Shown piece by piece: positions 11,937 through 20,934 of a stretch of DNA of 64,000 bases. The stretch lies in NCBI RefSeq assembly GCF_001431415.1, contig NZ_LDJI01000025.1, positions 62,001-126,000 on the forward strand, written 5' to 3'. A program made the translations under genes and the position numbers. This stretch comes from Stenotrophomonas humi (GTDB lineage: Bacteria; Pseudomonadota; Gammaproteobacteria; Xanthomonadales; Xanthomonadaceae). Under the pieces are notes generated by a model. It was not told the DNA's origin. It ran no database searches and was given only the letters and a program-made list of their open reading frames with translations. Numbering within the stretch: the first letter of the stretch is position 1; every line of letters starts with the position of its first letter.

Positions 11937-12099
11937 TTCCCTTGGGGAGTAGCCTGCTTCCAGCATTGGAAGCGCCCACATCAACATACTCGGCCATTGC
12001 GCCGTGGTGTGGGCAGCCAGACCCGGTTGGCGAGACCAGCGGCATGCGTGCGCAACTTCAGGTTGGGCGCGACGCATGCCGTTTGTGTCCGCCCAACCC
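11937..12099 (+). ncRNA. yybP-ykoY manganese riboswitch, mntP leader
   Basis: The leader of mntP has the conserved blocks of the yybP-ykoY aptamer in order: TTGGGGAGTAGC (11942-11953), CATCAACATACTCGG (11979-11993) and GGCGAGACC (12029-12037). This family binds Mn2+ and turns on exporter genes such as mntP. Downstream of the aptamer are two mutually exclusive hairpins. Bases 12042-12049 pair with 12072-12079, or 12061-12069 pair with 12090-12098. The second ends about a dozen bases before the start codon, consistent with control of translation initiation. The aptamer call rests on motif recognition; the switching model is inference. Confidence 0.88.
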
Positions 12100-12109
12100 G
12101 GTGCTCCAG

Positions 12110-12691
12110 ATGTCCCCACTCTCCATCCTGCTTGTTGGTTTTGCCATGTCCACCGACGCCTTCGCCGCTGCGGTCGGCAAAGGCGCAGCAATGCGCAAGC
12201 CCCGCTTTGCCGATGCCCTGCGTGCAGGCTTGATCTTCGGCGTCATTGAAGCCATCACCCCGATCATCGGCTGGCTGCTGGGCCGCGCCGCTTCGCAGTA
12301 CGTGGAAGCCTTCGATCACTGGATCGCATTCGTACTGCTGGGCGCCTTGGGCGTGCACATGATCCTTGCCGGGCTCAAACCCAATGAAGAGGAAGCCGAC
12401 GAAGCATCAAGCGACAAGCCGCGCCATGGTTTCTGGGCACTGGCTGTCACCGGCTTTGCCACCAGCATCGATGCGATGGCCATTGGCGTGGGCCTGGCGT
12501 TCCTGGACGTGCATATCGGCGTAGTGGCGCTGGTGATCGGCCTGTGCACGCTGACCATGGTGACGCTGGGGATCATGCTCGGCCGTGTACTGGGCACGCT
12601 GGCCGGCAAGCGCGCGGAGATCATCGGCGGCGCGATCCTGATCATCATCGGCTGCACGATTCTCTATGAGCATCTGAACGCGGCGGGGTAA
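12110..12691 (+). CDS. mntP: Manganese exporter MntP
   Basis: A 193-residue inner-membrane Mn2+ efflux protein (YebN/DUF204 family, about 188 residues in E. coli). It has six hydrophobic helices in two inverted three-helix halves. Each half carries the conserved transmembrane aspartate, in MSTDAFAAA near residue 16 and SIDAMAIG near residue 122. The start at 12110 matches the family N-terminus ([14 protein letters not shown]); the open frame upstream is riboswitch sequence. No strong Shine-Dalgarno is present (GGTGCTCC), which fits riboswitch-dependent translation. Confidence 0.96.
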   Translation: MSPLSILLVGFAMSTDAFAAAVGKGAAMRKPRFADALRAGLIFGVIEAITPIIGWLLGRAASQYVEAFDHWIAFVLLGALGVHMILAGLKPNEEEADEASSDKPRHGFWALAVTGFATSIDAMAIGVGLAFLDVHIGVVALVIGLCTLTMVTLGIMLGRVLGTLAGKRAEIIGGAILIIIGCTILYEHLNAAG

Positions 12692-12752
12692 GAGTCGCAG
12701 CTTTGGGAGCGGAAGCAAAAGCATCCCTCCCCAGCCCCCCCCTTGTACGCCT

Positions 12753-15700
12753 CTACGCGCCGCCTTGCCGGCGGCGCGGGTCGTTCAACGCGGTGAGGAA
12801 CGCACGCAGCGAGGCCGGCTTCACCGGCTTGGTCAGCACGCGATAGCCACGCTCGCGCGCCATGCGCTTGAGTTCATCGCGGCCGTCCGCGGTGAGCAAC
12901 GCACCCGGCAGTGGACGGCCTGCGGCTTCGCGCAGCGCGACCAGCGCATCCAGACCGTCGAGGCGGTCATGCAGGTGGTAATCCACCAGCATCACATCCG
13001 GCTGTTCGGCCACTTTTTCCAGCGCCATGTCCACGGTGCTGGCGGCGATCACATCCACCTTCCAGCGGCCCAGCAGCGCGCGCATGCCATCAAGAATTTC
13101 CTGATCGTTGTCCACGCACAGCACGCGCATGCCGGCCAGCGAATCGTCGCCACCAAAGGCAGAAACCGGCTTTGTCGCCGATTGCGGCACGCTGGGCGCG
13201 GCAACATGCGGCAAGGTGATGGAGAACATGCTGCCGTGGCCGATCTGGCTGCGCGCGTTCAAGCCGTGATCGAGCAGGCGCGAGATGCGCTGGCAGATGG
13301 ACAGGCCCAATCCCAAGCCCTGTTCACCCCAGTCGAACGGCTGCTGGTAGCGGTGGAACTCTTTGAAGATCTGCTGCATGTGGTGCTCGGGAATGCCCGG
13401 GCCGGTGTCCCACACCTGCAGCTCGACCTGTTCACCGCGCACCCGCAACGCCAGCACGATGCGGCCGGTGCGGGTGTAACGCAACGCGTTGGCCATGAAG
13501 TTCTGCAGCACGCGGCGCAGCAGGCGTCGGTCACTGCGCACCCAGGCCGGCCGCGCGAACACATGCAGGCGCAGCCCACGGCCCGCCGCTATCGGGGTGT
13601 ACTGCGCGGCCATTTCGCGCACCAGCACACTGGCATCGAAATCGGTGATGGTCGGCCGCATGCCACCAGCATCCAGGCGTGACACATCCAGCAGACCGTC
13701 GAGCAGTTCCTCGGCGGCACGCAGCGAGGCATCCACACGTTCGGCCAGATGCCGTTGTTCGTCGGTCTCCTGCAGGCTGTCGCGCAATGCCGAGGCAAAC
13801 AGGCGCGCGGCGTTGAGCGGTTGCAGCACATCGTGGCTGATGGCGGCGAGGAAGCGGGTCTTGGACTGCTGCGCGGCCTCGGCCGCCTGCGAACGCTCGG
13901 CAACACGCTGTTCCAGTGTTTCGTTGGCCTCCAGCAGCGCCTGCTCGGCCTGCTTGAAATCGGTGATGTCGTTGTAGCTGGTGACGTAGCCGCCGCCGGG
14001 CAGCGCCTGCCCACGCAGTTCGATCACCTTGCCATCGGCACCGGTCCGCTCGAACACATGCGGCGAGCCGGCGCGCATGTAACCAATGCGCCGGTTGATC
14101 TGCACTTCGGTATCGCCCGAACCGAGCTCGCCGCGTTCGGCGTTGTAGCGGATCAGATCGGCGACCGGGCGGCCGACGTAGAGCATGCCGTCGGGGTAAC
14201 CGAACATCTGCTGGTAGCGGCGATTCCACGCGGTCAGGCGCATTTCCGGATCGACCACGCTGACGCCGGCGCTGATGTTTTCCAGCGTGGTGGAAAGAAT
14301 CTCGCGGTTGAAGCGCAGCTCCTGGCCGGCTTCGTCCAGCACCGCCACCACTTCACCCAGGTCCATGCCCGAGCCGCGCAGCAGGCTGGTCAGCAGCAGG
14401 CGCGCCGATGCCGCGCCGATGGAGGCGGCCAACAGGCGTTCGGTGAACTGCACCCACACGCGGTCGGCCGCGGCGGATGGCAGGAAATCGCGTTGCAACA
14501 GCTGCGCCTGTTCAATGAAGGAACGGCGCGCGCGGCTGTCGCCGATCACCCGGGTGGCGAGCGCCAACAGGTCACGCACCTTGATGTGTGCCGGCCAGTC
14601 ACCGGCTACGGCCGGGCGTTTTGCATAGGGGTCGAGAAACGGCGCTGCACGCAGGCGTTCGGCAACATCCGGCCGCCAGCGCATCGAGACCAGCAGCATC
14701 GTGCCGGTATTGAGCAGCAGCGACCAGAATGTGCCGTGCGTGAGTGCGTCCCAGCCGGCCAAGCCGAACAGCTGCTGCGGGCGCAGCCATTCAATGCCGA
14801 ACGGGCCGTGTTGCAACAGTGATCCGCTCAACCAGCCGCCATGACTGAGCGCCGGAATCAGCAGCGTGTAGATCCACACGCCGAAGCCGACCAGCATGCC
14901 GGTCTCCACGCCACGACGGCTGGCGCCGCGCCAGTACAGGCCGCCGATCAGGCCAGGCGCGAACTGCGCTACTGCGGCGAATGCCATCAGGCCATAGGTG
15001 GCGAGCATGGTGTCGTTGTTGCTGCCGCGGTAGTAGCCGTAAGCCACCAGCGCCAGCAACAGGATCGCCAGGCGACGGATCCACAGCACGCGCGAGGCGA
15101 CGCTGGCCGCTTCACGGTGGTCGCCACTGCGGCGCAGCAGCACCGGCATCACCAGATCGTTGCTGATCATGGTGGCCAGGGCGATCGAGGACACGATGAC
15201 CATGCCGGTGGCCGCCGAGAAGCCGCCCACATAGGCGGCCAGGGCCAGCGCCATGCTGCCTTCGGACATCGGCAGGGCCAGCACCAGGGTGTCGTCGGAG
15301 GCCAGGCCGGTGCCGAACAGGGTGGCGCCAGCGGTGGCGATGGGGATGATCATCAGCGAGATCACCACCAGGTAGCCACCAAACATCCAGCGCGCGCGGC
15401 GCACGTCGGCGGCATTGCCGCACTCCACCACGGCAACATGGAACTGGCGTGGCAGGCAGATCAAGGCCAGGAAACTGAGCAGCGTCTGCGAGACGAAGCC
15501 CACCGGTGGCATGCCCTCGAACAACGTGCGCGCCGAGCGCACCACCGATTCGCCACGGTCGGAGATCAGCAGGTAGGCGAACAGGCCCACCGCGACCATC
15601 GCGATCAGCTTGATCATCGATTCCAGCGCGATGGCCAGCATCATGCCGTGGTGGTGCTCGGTGGCATCCACCTGGCGGGTGCCAAACAGGATGGCGAACA

Positions 15701-16244
15701 AGGCCATCAGCAGTGCCACGTACAACGCCGGATCGGTCAGGGGCCCCTGACCACCGGCATCGCCGCTGAGCACCTGCAGGCTCATCGCCACCGCCTTGTA
15801 CTGCAGTGCCAGGTACGGCACCACGCCGATCAACGCGATCAACGCCACCAGGGCCGCCAACCGCCGCGAGCGACCGAAGCGCGAGGAAATGAAATCGGCG
15901 ATCGAGACGACGTTCTCACTGCGCGCGATCAGCGCCAGCCGCTCGATGATGCGCCAACCGAACGCCAGCATCAGCAGCGGACCCAGATAAATGGGCAGGT
16001 AGCCGATGCCATAACGCACCGCAGTGCCGACGCCGCCATAGAACGTCCACGACGAGCAGTACACCGCCAGCGCCAGGCTGTAGACCACAGGCCGCAGCCA
16101 CGGGCGGTCCGGATACAGCGGGCGACGGTCACCCCACCACGCCACACCGAACAGCAGCGCGGCGTAGCCGAGGGAGACCAGGAGCAGGATCCAGCTGGAG
16201 ACCAAGAGCACATCCCGTCGAGCGGAGCGGCCCAGTGTAGCCAT
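12753..16244 (-). CDS. crbS: Symporter-fused hybrid histidine kinase, CrbS/MxtR-like
   Basis: A 1,163-residue sensor. Residues about 12-500 form a sodium:solute symporter-like membrane domain of about 12-13 helices, then a linker and a PAS domain near 640-750 (SVVDPEMRLTAWNRRYQQMF). A HisKA domain follows with the phospho-acceptor in FLAAISHDVLQPLNAARLF (H near 805). The ATPase domain has DTGPGIPEHH and GEQGLGLGLSICQRI, and a C-terminal receiver carries DVMLVDYHLHD (D near 1084). This fusion is the signature of CrbS, the sensor of the acetate switch, whose partner is the LuxR-type CrbR. ATG 16244 is chosen because the first membrane helix begins soon after. Location near acs, actP and the regulator strongly supports the role; the true stimulus is unproven here. 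Confidence 0.92.
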   Translation of the reverse strand: MATLGRSARRDVLLVSSWILLLVSLGYAALLFGVAWWGDRRPLYPDRPWLRPVVYSLALAVYCSSWTFYGGVGTAVRYGIGYLPIYLGPLLMLAFGWRIIERLALIARSENVVSIADFISSRFGRSRRLAALVALIALIGVVPYLALQYKAVAMSLQVLSGDAGGQGPLTDPALYVALLMALFAILFGTRQVDATEHHHGMMLAIALESMIKLIAMVAVGLFAYLLISDRGESVVRSARTLFEGMPPVGFVSQTLLSFLALICLPRQFHVAVVECGNAADVRRARWMFGGYLVVISLMIIPIATAGATLFGTGLASDDTLVLALPMSEGSMALALAAYVGGFSAATGMVIVSSIALATMISNDLVMPVLLRRSGDHREAASVASRVLWIRRLAILLLALVAYGYYRGSNNDTMLATYGLMAFAAVAQFAPGLIGGLYWRGASRRGVETGMLVGFGVWIYTLLIPALSHGGWLSGSLLQHGPFGIEWLRPQQLFGLAGWDALTHGTFWSLLLNTGTMLLVSMRWRPDVAERLRAAPFLDPYAKRPAVAGDWPAHIKVRDLLALATRVIGDSRARRSFIEQAQLLQRDFLPSAAADRVWVQFTERLLAASIGAASARLLLTSLLRGSGMDLGEVVAVLDEAGQELRFNREILSTTLENISAGVSVVDPEMRLTAWNRRYQQMFGYPDGMLYVGRPVADLIRYNAERGELGSGDTEVQINRRIGYMRAGSPHVFERTGADGKVIELRGQALPGGGYVTSYNDITDFKQAEQALLEANETLEQRVAERSQAAEAAQQSKTRFLAAISHDVLQPLNAARLFASALRDSLQETDEQRHLAERVDASLRAAEELLDGLLDVSRLDAGGMRPTITDFDASVLVREMAAQYTPIAAGRGLRLHVFARPAWVRSDRRLLRRVLQNFMANALRYTRTGRIVLALRVRGEQVELQVWDTGPGIPEHHMQQIFKEFHRYQQPFDWGEQGLGLGLSICQRISRLLDHGLNARSQIGHGSMFSITLPHVAAPSVPQSATKPVSAFGGDDSLAGMRVLCVDNDQEILDGMRALLGRWKVDVIAASTVDMALEKVAEQPDVMLVDYHLHDRLDGLDALVALREAAGRPLPGALLTADGRDELKRMARERGYRVLTKPVKPASLRAFLTALNDPRRRQGGA

Positions 16245-16312
16245 TCCATTGGGCGGGGGCTTTCGGCGGGGCTGAAGCAGGGGAAGCCGTGCCCCTCCCA
16301 ACCCTCCCAACC

Positions 16313-16333
16313 CTCCCCTGCTGCGCAGGGGAG
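16313..16333. repeat. Intergenic GC hairpin, CTCCCCTGC/GCAGGGGAG
   Basis: Nine-bp perfect stem with a TGC loop, inside a run of CCCTCCCAA units upstream of the CrbS-like gene. It resembles the third hairpin of the 8191-8306 element and is probably a dispersed repeat rather than a terminator. Confidence 0.5.
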
Positions 16334-16461
16334 AGGGCAGATGCGGCTCCGCTCCGTTTCAGCGAAGTGCCGCTTCTCTCCCCCCACCGGAGTGCGGCCT
16401 TACTCCTCTGCCTTTCACCGAAGTGCGCCTTGGCCCCCACACCTTCAAAGAAAGCGAGCGA

Positions 16462-16499
16462 ACAAAAGCAGAACGCCCCGGCAATGCCGGGGCGTTCTG
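16462..16499 (-). terminator. Rho-independent terminator of the giant-protein operon
   Basis: A 14-bp perfect stem (16469-16482 with 16486-16499) and 3-nt loop, followed on the minus strand by GCTTTTGTT. It lies about 20 bases after the stop of the OmpA-type gene and closes the three-gene operon. Confidence 0.9.
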
Positions 16500-16520
16500 G
16501 GTTCAACATTGGCCGATGTC

Positions 16521-17543
16521 TTACTGTGCCAGCTCGAACTGCACTTCCACGCGGCGGTTCGGCAGCAGGCATTCCAGCAGTGCCGCACGCGGCTTGACGC
16601 CGTCACACTGCTGCACCTGCTGGGTGTCACCGCGGTACTCGAAGCGGATCTTGTCGGCCGGAACGCCGCGGCCGATCAACAGCGAACGCACGGTTTCGGC
16701 GCGACGCTCGGACAGTGCCTGGTTGTAGTCGAAACCCTTGCCCTGCATGCGATCGGCATGGCCGACCAGCGCCACGCCAGCCAGCTCACGCTTCTCGGCG
16801 GCAATGGTGGCCAGCGCACGGTCCACGCTTTCCAGCGAGTAGGTGCGGATGTCCTTGTAGCCGTTGCGATCAAACTCGAACAGCACATTGGCAATCAGCG
16901 GACCCGCTGCGATCGGCGGCACGGCCGGGCCGGCCGGGTCCACGCCACACAGGCGTGCCGCGGTCTCGGCTTCATTGACCAGGTCTTCGGCGATCTGGAT
17001 GTACGGCTTGGAGTGACGCCACTGCTGCTGGTTGAACTCGTTGCCGGCGTGCACCAGCTCCACTTCACCGCAGGCCACTTTCTGCGAGGCGCAGGCAAAG
17101 CCCGGGGTGCCGTGGATGACCTTCAGCCGCTGCCACAGGTCGGCCCGCAGGTACTTGGCGTCGTTGACCAATGCGGTGTCGGTGGGGATCGGCGAGACGC
17201 CGTTCTCCATGTCCACGATCAGCTTCTCCGACTCGGTCAACGCTTCCTGCGGGAATGCGCTGCGGTCGTTGCGGGTGTATTCGTGGAACGACACGTCCAG
17301 CCAGCATTGCGCCTTGGACAGGTGGTAATCGCGGATCGGCCGGCCACCGTCGTTGAGCGCCTGGATGCGGCCCTGGGTGGCCTCGTAGGACTCCAGGTCG
17401 GCATGGATGGCCTCATCGGTGATGCGCTTGGCCTGCGGATTGAGCTGGGTCTGCTGGGCGTTGGTGCCACCGGCAACCACCGTCAGGACGGCAGCAGCCA
17501 GCAGGGTGCGGAACGAGCGGGTTTTCATAGGCGAAAGGGTCAT
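16521..17543 (-). CDS. OmpA-family peptidoglycan-binding protein
   Basis: A 340-residue exported protein. A signal peptide (ending TNA before QQTQ, about residue 30) is followed by an N-terminal region of about 190 residues that I do not recognise, with several cysteines. The C-terminal OmpA domain (about 225-338) includes VLFEFDRNG, the peptidoglycan-contact motif VALVGHADRMQG and NQALSERRAETV. The start at 17543 has GAGGA eight bases upstream; an internal ATG at 17528 lacks a site. It is the last gene of the operon, only ten bases after the barrel gene, followed by a strong terminator. I infer that it anchors the upstream outer-membrane or surface proteins to the cell wall. Confidence 0.9.
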   Translation of the reverse strand: MTLSPMKTRSFRTLLAAAVLTVVAGGTNAQQTQLNPQAKRITDEAIHADLESYEATQGRIQALNDGGRPIRDYHLSKAQCWLDVSFHEYTRNDRSAFPQEALTESEKLIVDMENGVSPIPTDTALVNDAKYLRADLWQRLKVIHGTPGFACASQKVACGEVELVHAGNEFNQQQWRHSKPYIQIAEDLVNEAETAARLCGVDPAGPAVPPIAAGPLIANVLFEFDRNGYKDIRTYSLESVDRALATIAAEKRELAGVALVGHADRMQGKGFDYNQALSERRAETVRSLLIGRGVPADKIRFEYRGDTQQVQQCDGVKPRAALLECLLPNRRVEVQFELAQ

Positions 17544-17553
17544 GGTGTCATCC

Positions 17554-20500
17554 TCAGCGGGCCGGATCGCGGTAACGAACCGGGTCCCGACGGAAAAGAT
17601 CTTCATCGAACTTGAAGCGCAGGCGCAGGAACGCACCCTGCTGCGTGTACTCGTAACCGTTGAGGTCGCTGTCGCCTTCGAAGCCGGTCCAGTTGTAACC
17701 GGCCGACAACCACAGGTTCTGGCGCAACAGGCGGCCCACTTCCAGACCGTAGGCGTACTGGTTGGCACCGTACTGGCCACGGAAGGTGGAACCCAGTACG
17801 CCGATGTCCCAGTTCTCGGTGATGTCGTAGACCACGCGACCCGACAACAGCACGGCGTTGAAGCTGCTGTTGACGCGGCCACCGTCGCTGTAGGCGAACT
17901 GGTCACGCTGCCACTTGCCGGCAATGCGGCCGGTCAGCCACCACGGACGCGACGGGTGCCAGTCGGCATGCGCCGAGACGATATGCGCACGGGTACGCAC
18001 GTCCTGGCTGGTGCCATCCACCACTTCACCGTCTAGCAGGGTCAGGCCACTCTCGTCGCGCTCGAGCTTGTACTCGTAGCGCATCAGCGCGTTGACCCGG
18101 TTGCGGTCGGTGTCGCGGTAGGCCAGGCCGAGCTGGAAGCGATCCTGCAGCACGTCACCACGGTCTTCGTAGTTGGTGGCCAGCAGGTAGTTGCGGCCCA
18201 GCAGGGTCCAGTCGCGGCTCAACTTGCGGGCCAGCATGAACTGCAGCAGCGTGGTGTTGAAGGCCTCGTTGGCGACCGTGCCCGGTACGTCCTCGGAGAT
18301 GCGGTGCTCGCCACGGATGGCGCCGCGCCACAACGGGTTGGCGCTGTAATCCAACGCCAGTGCCAGGCCGGTGCTGTCGCCGGTATCACCGGCCACCACG
18401 TTCACCCGCTCGATCGAGCTGCTCAGGCGCAGGCCCTGGGCGATATCCCAGTTGTTGCGGATACCCGATGCTGCCTGCACGTCGCGGCCGCTGATCGAGT
18501 CACGCATGCGGTACTCGGAGAACGCCTGCGTGTCGCGGATGTAGCTGCTGTCGATACCGAACACCAGCGCATCGGCCTCGCGGTCGGTGGTGGTGATGCC
18601 GTAGGCACTGGTCAGGCCGGTCTGCCTCTCGTAACGGCCGTACAGGCGGCTGCGCTCGAACACCTGGTAATCCACACCCGCAGCAACACGGTTGCGGTCC
18701 TCACCACTGACGCTCTGCTCGTACTCGGCGCCGCCGCTGAACTTGTCGCTGAAGCGGTAGCCCAGGCCCAGGCGGGCGCTGTCCGATTCCAGCTTGGTGC
18801 CGATCGGCAGGTCGCTGGTGATCGGGCTGCCACTGGAGGAACCGTTGATGACCATCAGGCCGGTGGCCGGGTCCAGTGCCTGCTGGCCGTAGCCCAGCGC
18901 ACCGCCACCACCGCCCGTGGCAAAACCACCGGTCAGTCCGCCGGTCTGGCCGAACGGCGCACCGGAAGACCACGGCGAGGTCACGCCGATGGTTTCGCGG
19001 ATGCTGCGCAGACCCAGGTCCACGGTCAGACGCTCAGTGGCACCGATGCGCACACCGGCACCGCCGGCATCGCGCTTGCCACCGTCGGGGTTGCGGTCTT
19101 CGCTGCGCAGGCCTTCCACGTACAGCTCAAGGCGCGGACCCACGGCATACGCCATGCGTGCGCTGTACTCGCCACGACCGCCGTACAACGGCGAGGCAGC
19201 GTTGTTGAACTCCGGATCGGTCCGCGCGGCGAACACGCGGGCGTCGAACTTGCCGCCGTCATGGGCGAATTCCACGCGCCATGCATCGCCTTCCACTTCG
19301 CCGGTGACATCCTTCAAGCCCTGCGAGGTCACCTGGTTGAGCGAGTTGGTGTTGACCTCGCTGCGGGTACGCGCGAACTCGGCCACCAGCATCGTGTTCT
19401 GCCCGAAGCGATAGCCGGCGTTGACGCTACCCATCTTGAACTCGGCATACGGGTTGCGGTCTTCCACCGCAGAAGCCCCTACTTCGAGCTTGTCGGTCAG
19501 CTTGAACTGGCCATCGGCGCCGACCACCCAGAACTTCTCGGTCTGCTGGTCCAGTTCATAGGTGATGCGCAGCGACACCGGGTTGAGGTCGCTGTCGAAC
19601 GAGGGCAGGAACTGATTGAGCAGGATGCGCCCGGAGAACGGCTCGAAGCTGTAGTCCACCAGACGCGCCAACGGCTTGACCGAGACGATACGGGTGGGCT
19701 GGTTGCGGTCGCGCACGATCATTTCCACGCGCTCACTGCCTTCCAGCACCGCGTTGTTGCGCAGCGCGTACGGGCCACTGCCCTGGCTGCGGAACTCCTC
19801 GATGATCTGCCGCAGCGAGTCTTCGATGGCGAACACGTTGGTCCGCACGCGCTCACTCTCGAAGTGCCAACCCAGGCCGGTGGCGGTGCGGTTGTAGGTA
19901 CTCAGGATGCGCTGCGGAATCGGGCCGCTGCCACCGATGCCGCTGGTGGTTGCCAGGGTGTCGCCGGTCTGGAAATCGCCATACAGCAGGTAGCTGCGCT
20001 TGTTGTCGACGCGCACGTACAGGCGCTCGGCCGAACGCGCGTCGAAGCCGCGCAGCGACGAGTCGCCATACACCGGGTAGAACTCTTCCGGCTGGATGTC
20101 ACGCAGCAGGCGGCCGCGCACGTCCTTGTCCGAATCGTAGGCGGCGGTGAGCAGATACTCACCCTTGATCTGGCCCTTGACGAAGAACGCAGTACGCGCC
20201 GTTGCATTGGCCTTGCCGTTGTTGAACTGCTTCTCCCAGCGACGGATGTCGCGGTCGAACGCATCGTGGTGCTGCACCGGCGAGACCAACCCGGCATCGG
20301 ACTTGTTGCGGAAATTGACGATGCCTTCGATCAGGCCGGTCGCCAACAGGTCGCGCATTTCCGGCAGGAAGCCAATCGTGCCTTCGGCAGTCTGGTCGCC
20401 AGAGGTGATGCGCAGCAGCACATCCTGCGGATCGTGCGGGGCCACCAGGTCGAACTCGGCCACGCCGTTTTCCACTTCCACCTGGATGCCCGGCATCACC

Positions 20501-20934
20501 TTGTCGGCATCGGCAGCGCCGGGGCCGAACTCGTCGGTCCGCGAACCCGGCAGGCGGATGCGGCCACCGCTGTTCTCGATGGTGGCAAACGACGTACCGG
20601 CCAGCGGCTTGCCGTCGGCACCGAGCAGACGCACGGTGATGTGCACCGGCGTCTGGCCATCGGCCGGCACACCATCGCGGTCCACTTCCACCGACACGCG
20701 GTCCACGCCAACGTTGCGGCTGTAGTCGGCCTGGCCCGAACGGGCAGCCACGACTTCCGGCGGCGTATCGGTGGTGACCAGCGAACGCGGATACAACGTG
20801 CTGGCATCACCCAGCACCGGCGTGAAGCGACTGCTGGTGCCCACGTTCTGGGCCATGACCGGCATTGCGGCAGTGGCCAGCGCGCAGGCCAGCAGGCTCA
20901 TGCGCGGCATCTTGCGCAGGGAATGACGGCTCAT
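17554..20934 (-). CDS. Large outer-membrane beta-barrel candidate with Ig-like N-terminal region
   Basis: A 1,126-residue exported protein of no named family that I can assign. A signal peptide ends VMAQ near residue 29. Residues about 70-180 look like a Big-1/invasin-type Ig domain (VSVEVDRDGVPADGQTPVHI, followed by LLGADGKPLAG). From about 230 onward the sequence is a long series of alternating amphipathic strands with aromatic ends, as in a large barrel (for example YLLTAAYDSD, RLYVRVDNKRSYLLYGDF, RVEFAHDGGKFDARVFA). A glycine-rich loop (GGLTGGFATGGGGGALGYG) interrupts it near residue 670. The last strands (GAFLRLRFKFDED) are followed by an arginine-rich tail. Its ATG overlaps the stop of the giant gene. 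I infer an outer-membrane platform or export partner for that protein; a TonB receptor is unlikely because no plug is seen. Confidence 0.72.
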   Translation of the reverse strand: MSRHSLRKMPRMSLLACALATAAMPVMAQNVGTSSRFTPVLGDASTLYPRSLVTTDTPPEVVAARSGQADYSRNVGVDRVSVEVDRDGVPADGQTPVHITVRLLGADGKPLAGTSFATIENSGGRIRLPGSRTDEFGPGAADADKVMPGIQVEVENGVAEFDLVAPHDPQDVLLRITSGDQTAEGTIGFLPEMRDLLATGLIEGIVNFRNKSDAGLVSPVQHHDAFDRDIRRWEKQFNNGKANATARTAFFVKGQIKGEYLLTAAYDSDKDVRGRLLRDIQPEEFYPVYGDSSLRGFDARSAERLYVRVDNKRSYLLYGDFQTGDTLATTSGIGGSGPIPQRILSTYNRTATGLGWHFESERVRTNVFAIEDSLRQIIEEFRSQGSGPYALRNNAVLEGSERVEMIVRDRNQPTRIVSVKPLARLVDYSFEPFSGRILLNQFLPSFDSDLNPVSLRITYELDQQTEKFWVVGADGQFKLTDKLEVGASAVEDRNPYAEFKMGSVNAGYRFGQNTMLVAEFARTRSEVNTNSLNQVTSQGLKDVTGEVEGDAWRVEFAHDGGKFDARVFAARTDPEFNNAASPLYGGRGEYSARMAYAVGPRLELYVEGLRSEDRNPDGGKRDAGGAGVRIGATERLTVDLGLRSIRETIGVTSPWSSGAPFGQTGGLTGGFATGGGGGALGYGQQALDPATGLMVINGSSSGSPITSDLPIGTKLESDSARLGLGYRFSDKFSGGAEYEQSVSGEDRNRVAAGVDYQVFERSRLYGRYERQTGLTSAYGITTTDREADALVFGIDSSYIRDTQAFSEYRMRDSISGRDVQAASGIRNNWDIAQGLRLSSSIERVNVVAGDTGDSTGLALALDYSANPLWRGAIRGEHRISEDVPGTVANEAFNTTLLQFMLARKLSRDWTLLGRNYLLATNYEDRGDVLQDRFQLGLAYRDTDRNRVNALMRYEYKLERDESGLTLLDGEVVDGTSQDVRTRAHIVSAHADWHPSRPWWLTGRIAGKWQRDQFAYSDGGRVNSSFNAVLLSGRVVYDITENWDIGVLGSTFRGQYGANQYAYGLEVGRLLRQNLWLSAGYNWTGFEGDSDLNGYEYTQQGAFLRLRFKFDEDLFRRDPVRYRDPAR

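Noticed and set aside
17554..20934. The large barrel as a TonB-dependent receptor
   Set aside because: No TonB box or plug motif is visible after the signal peptide. An Ig-like region occupies that position.
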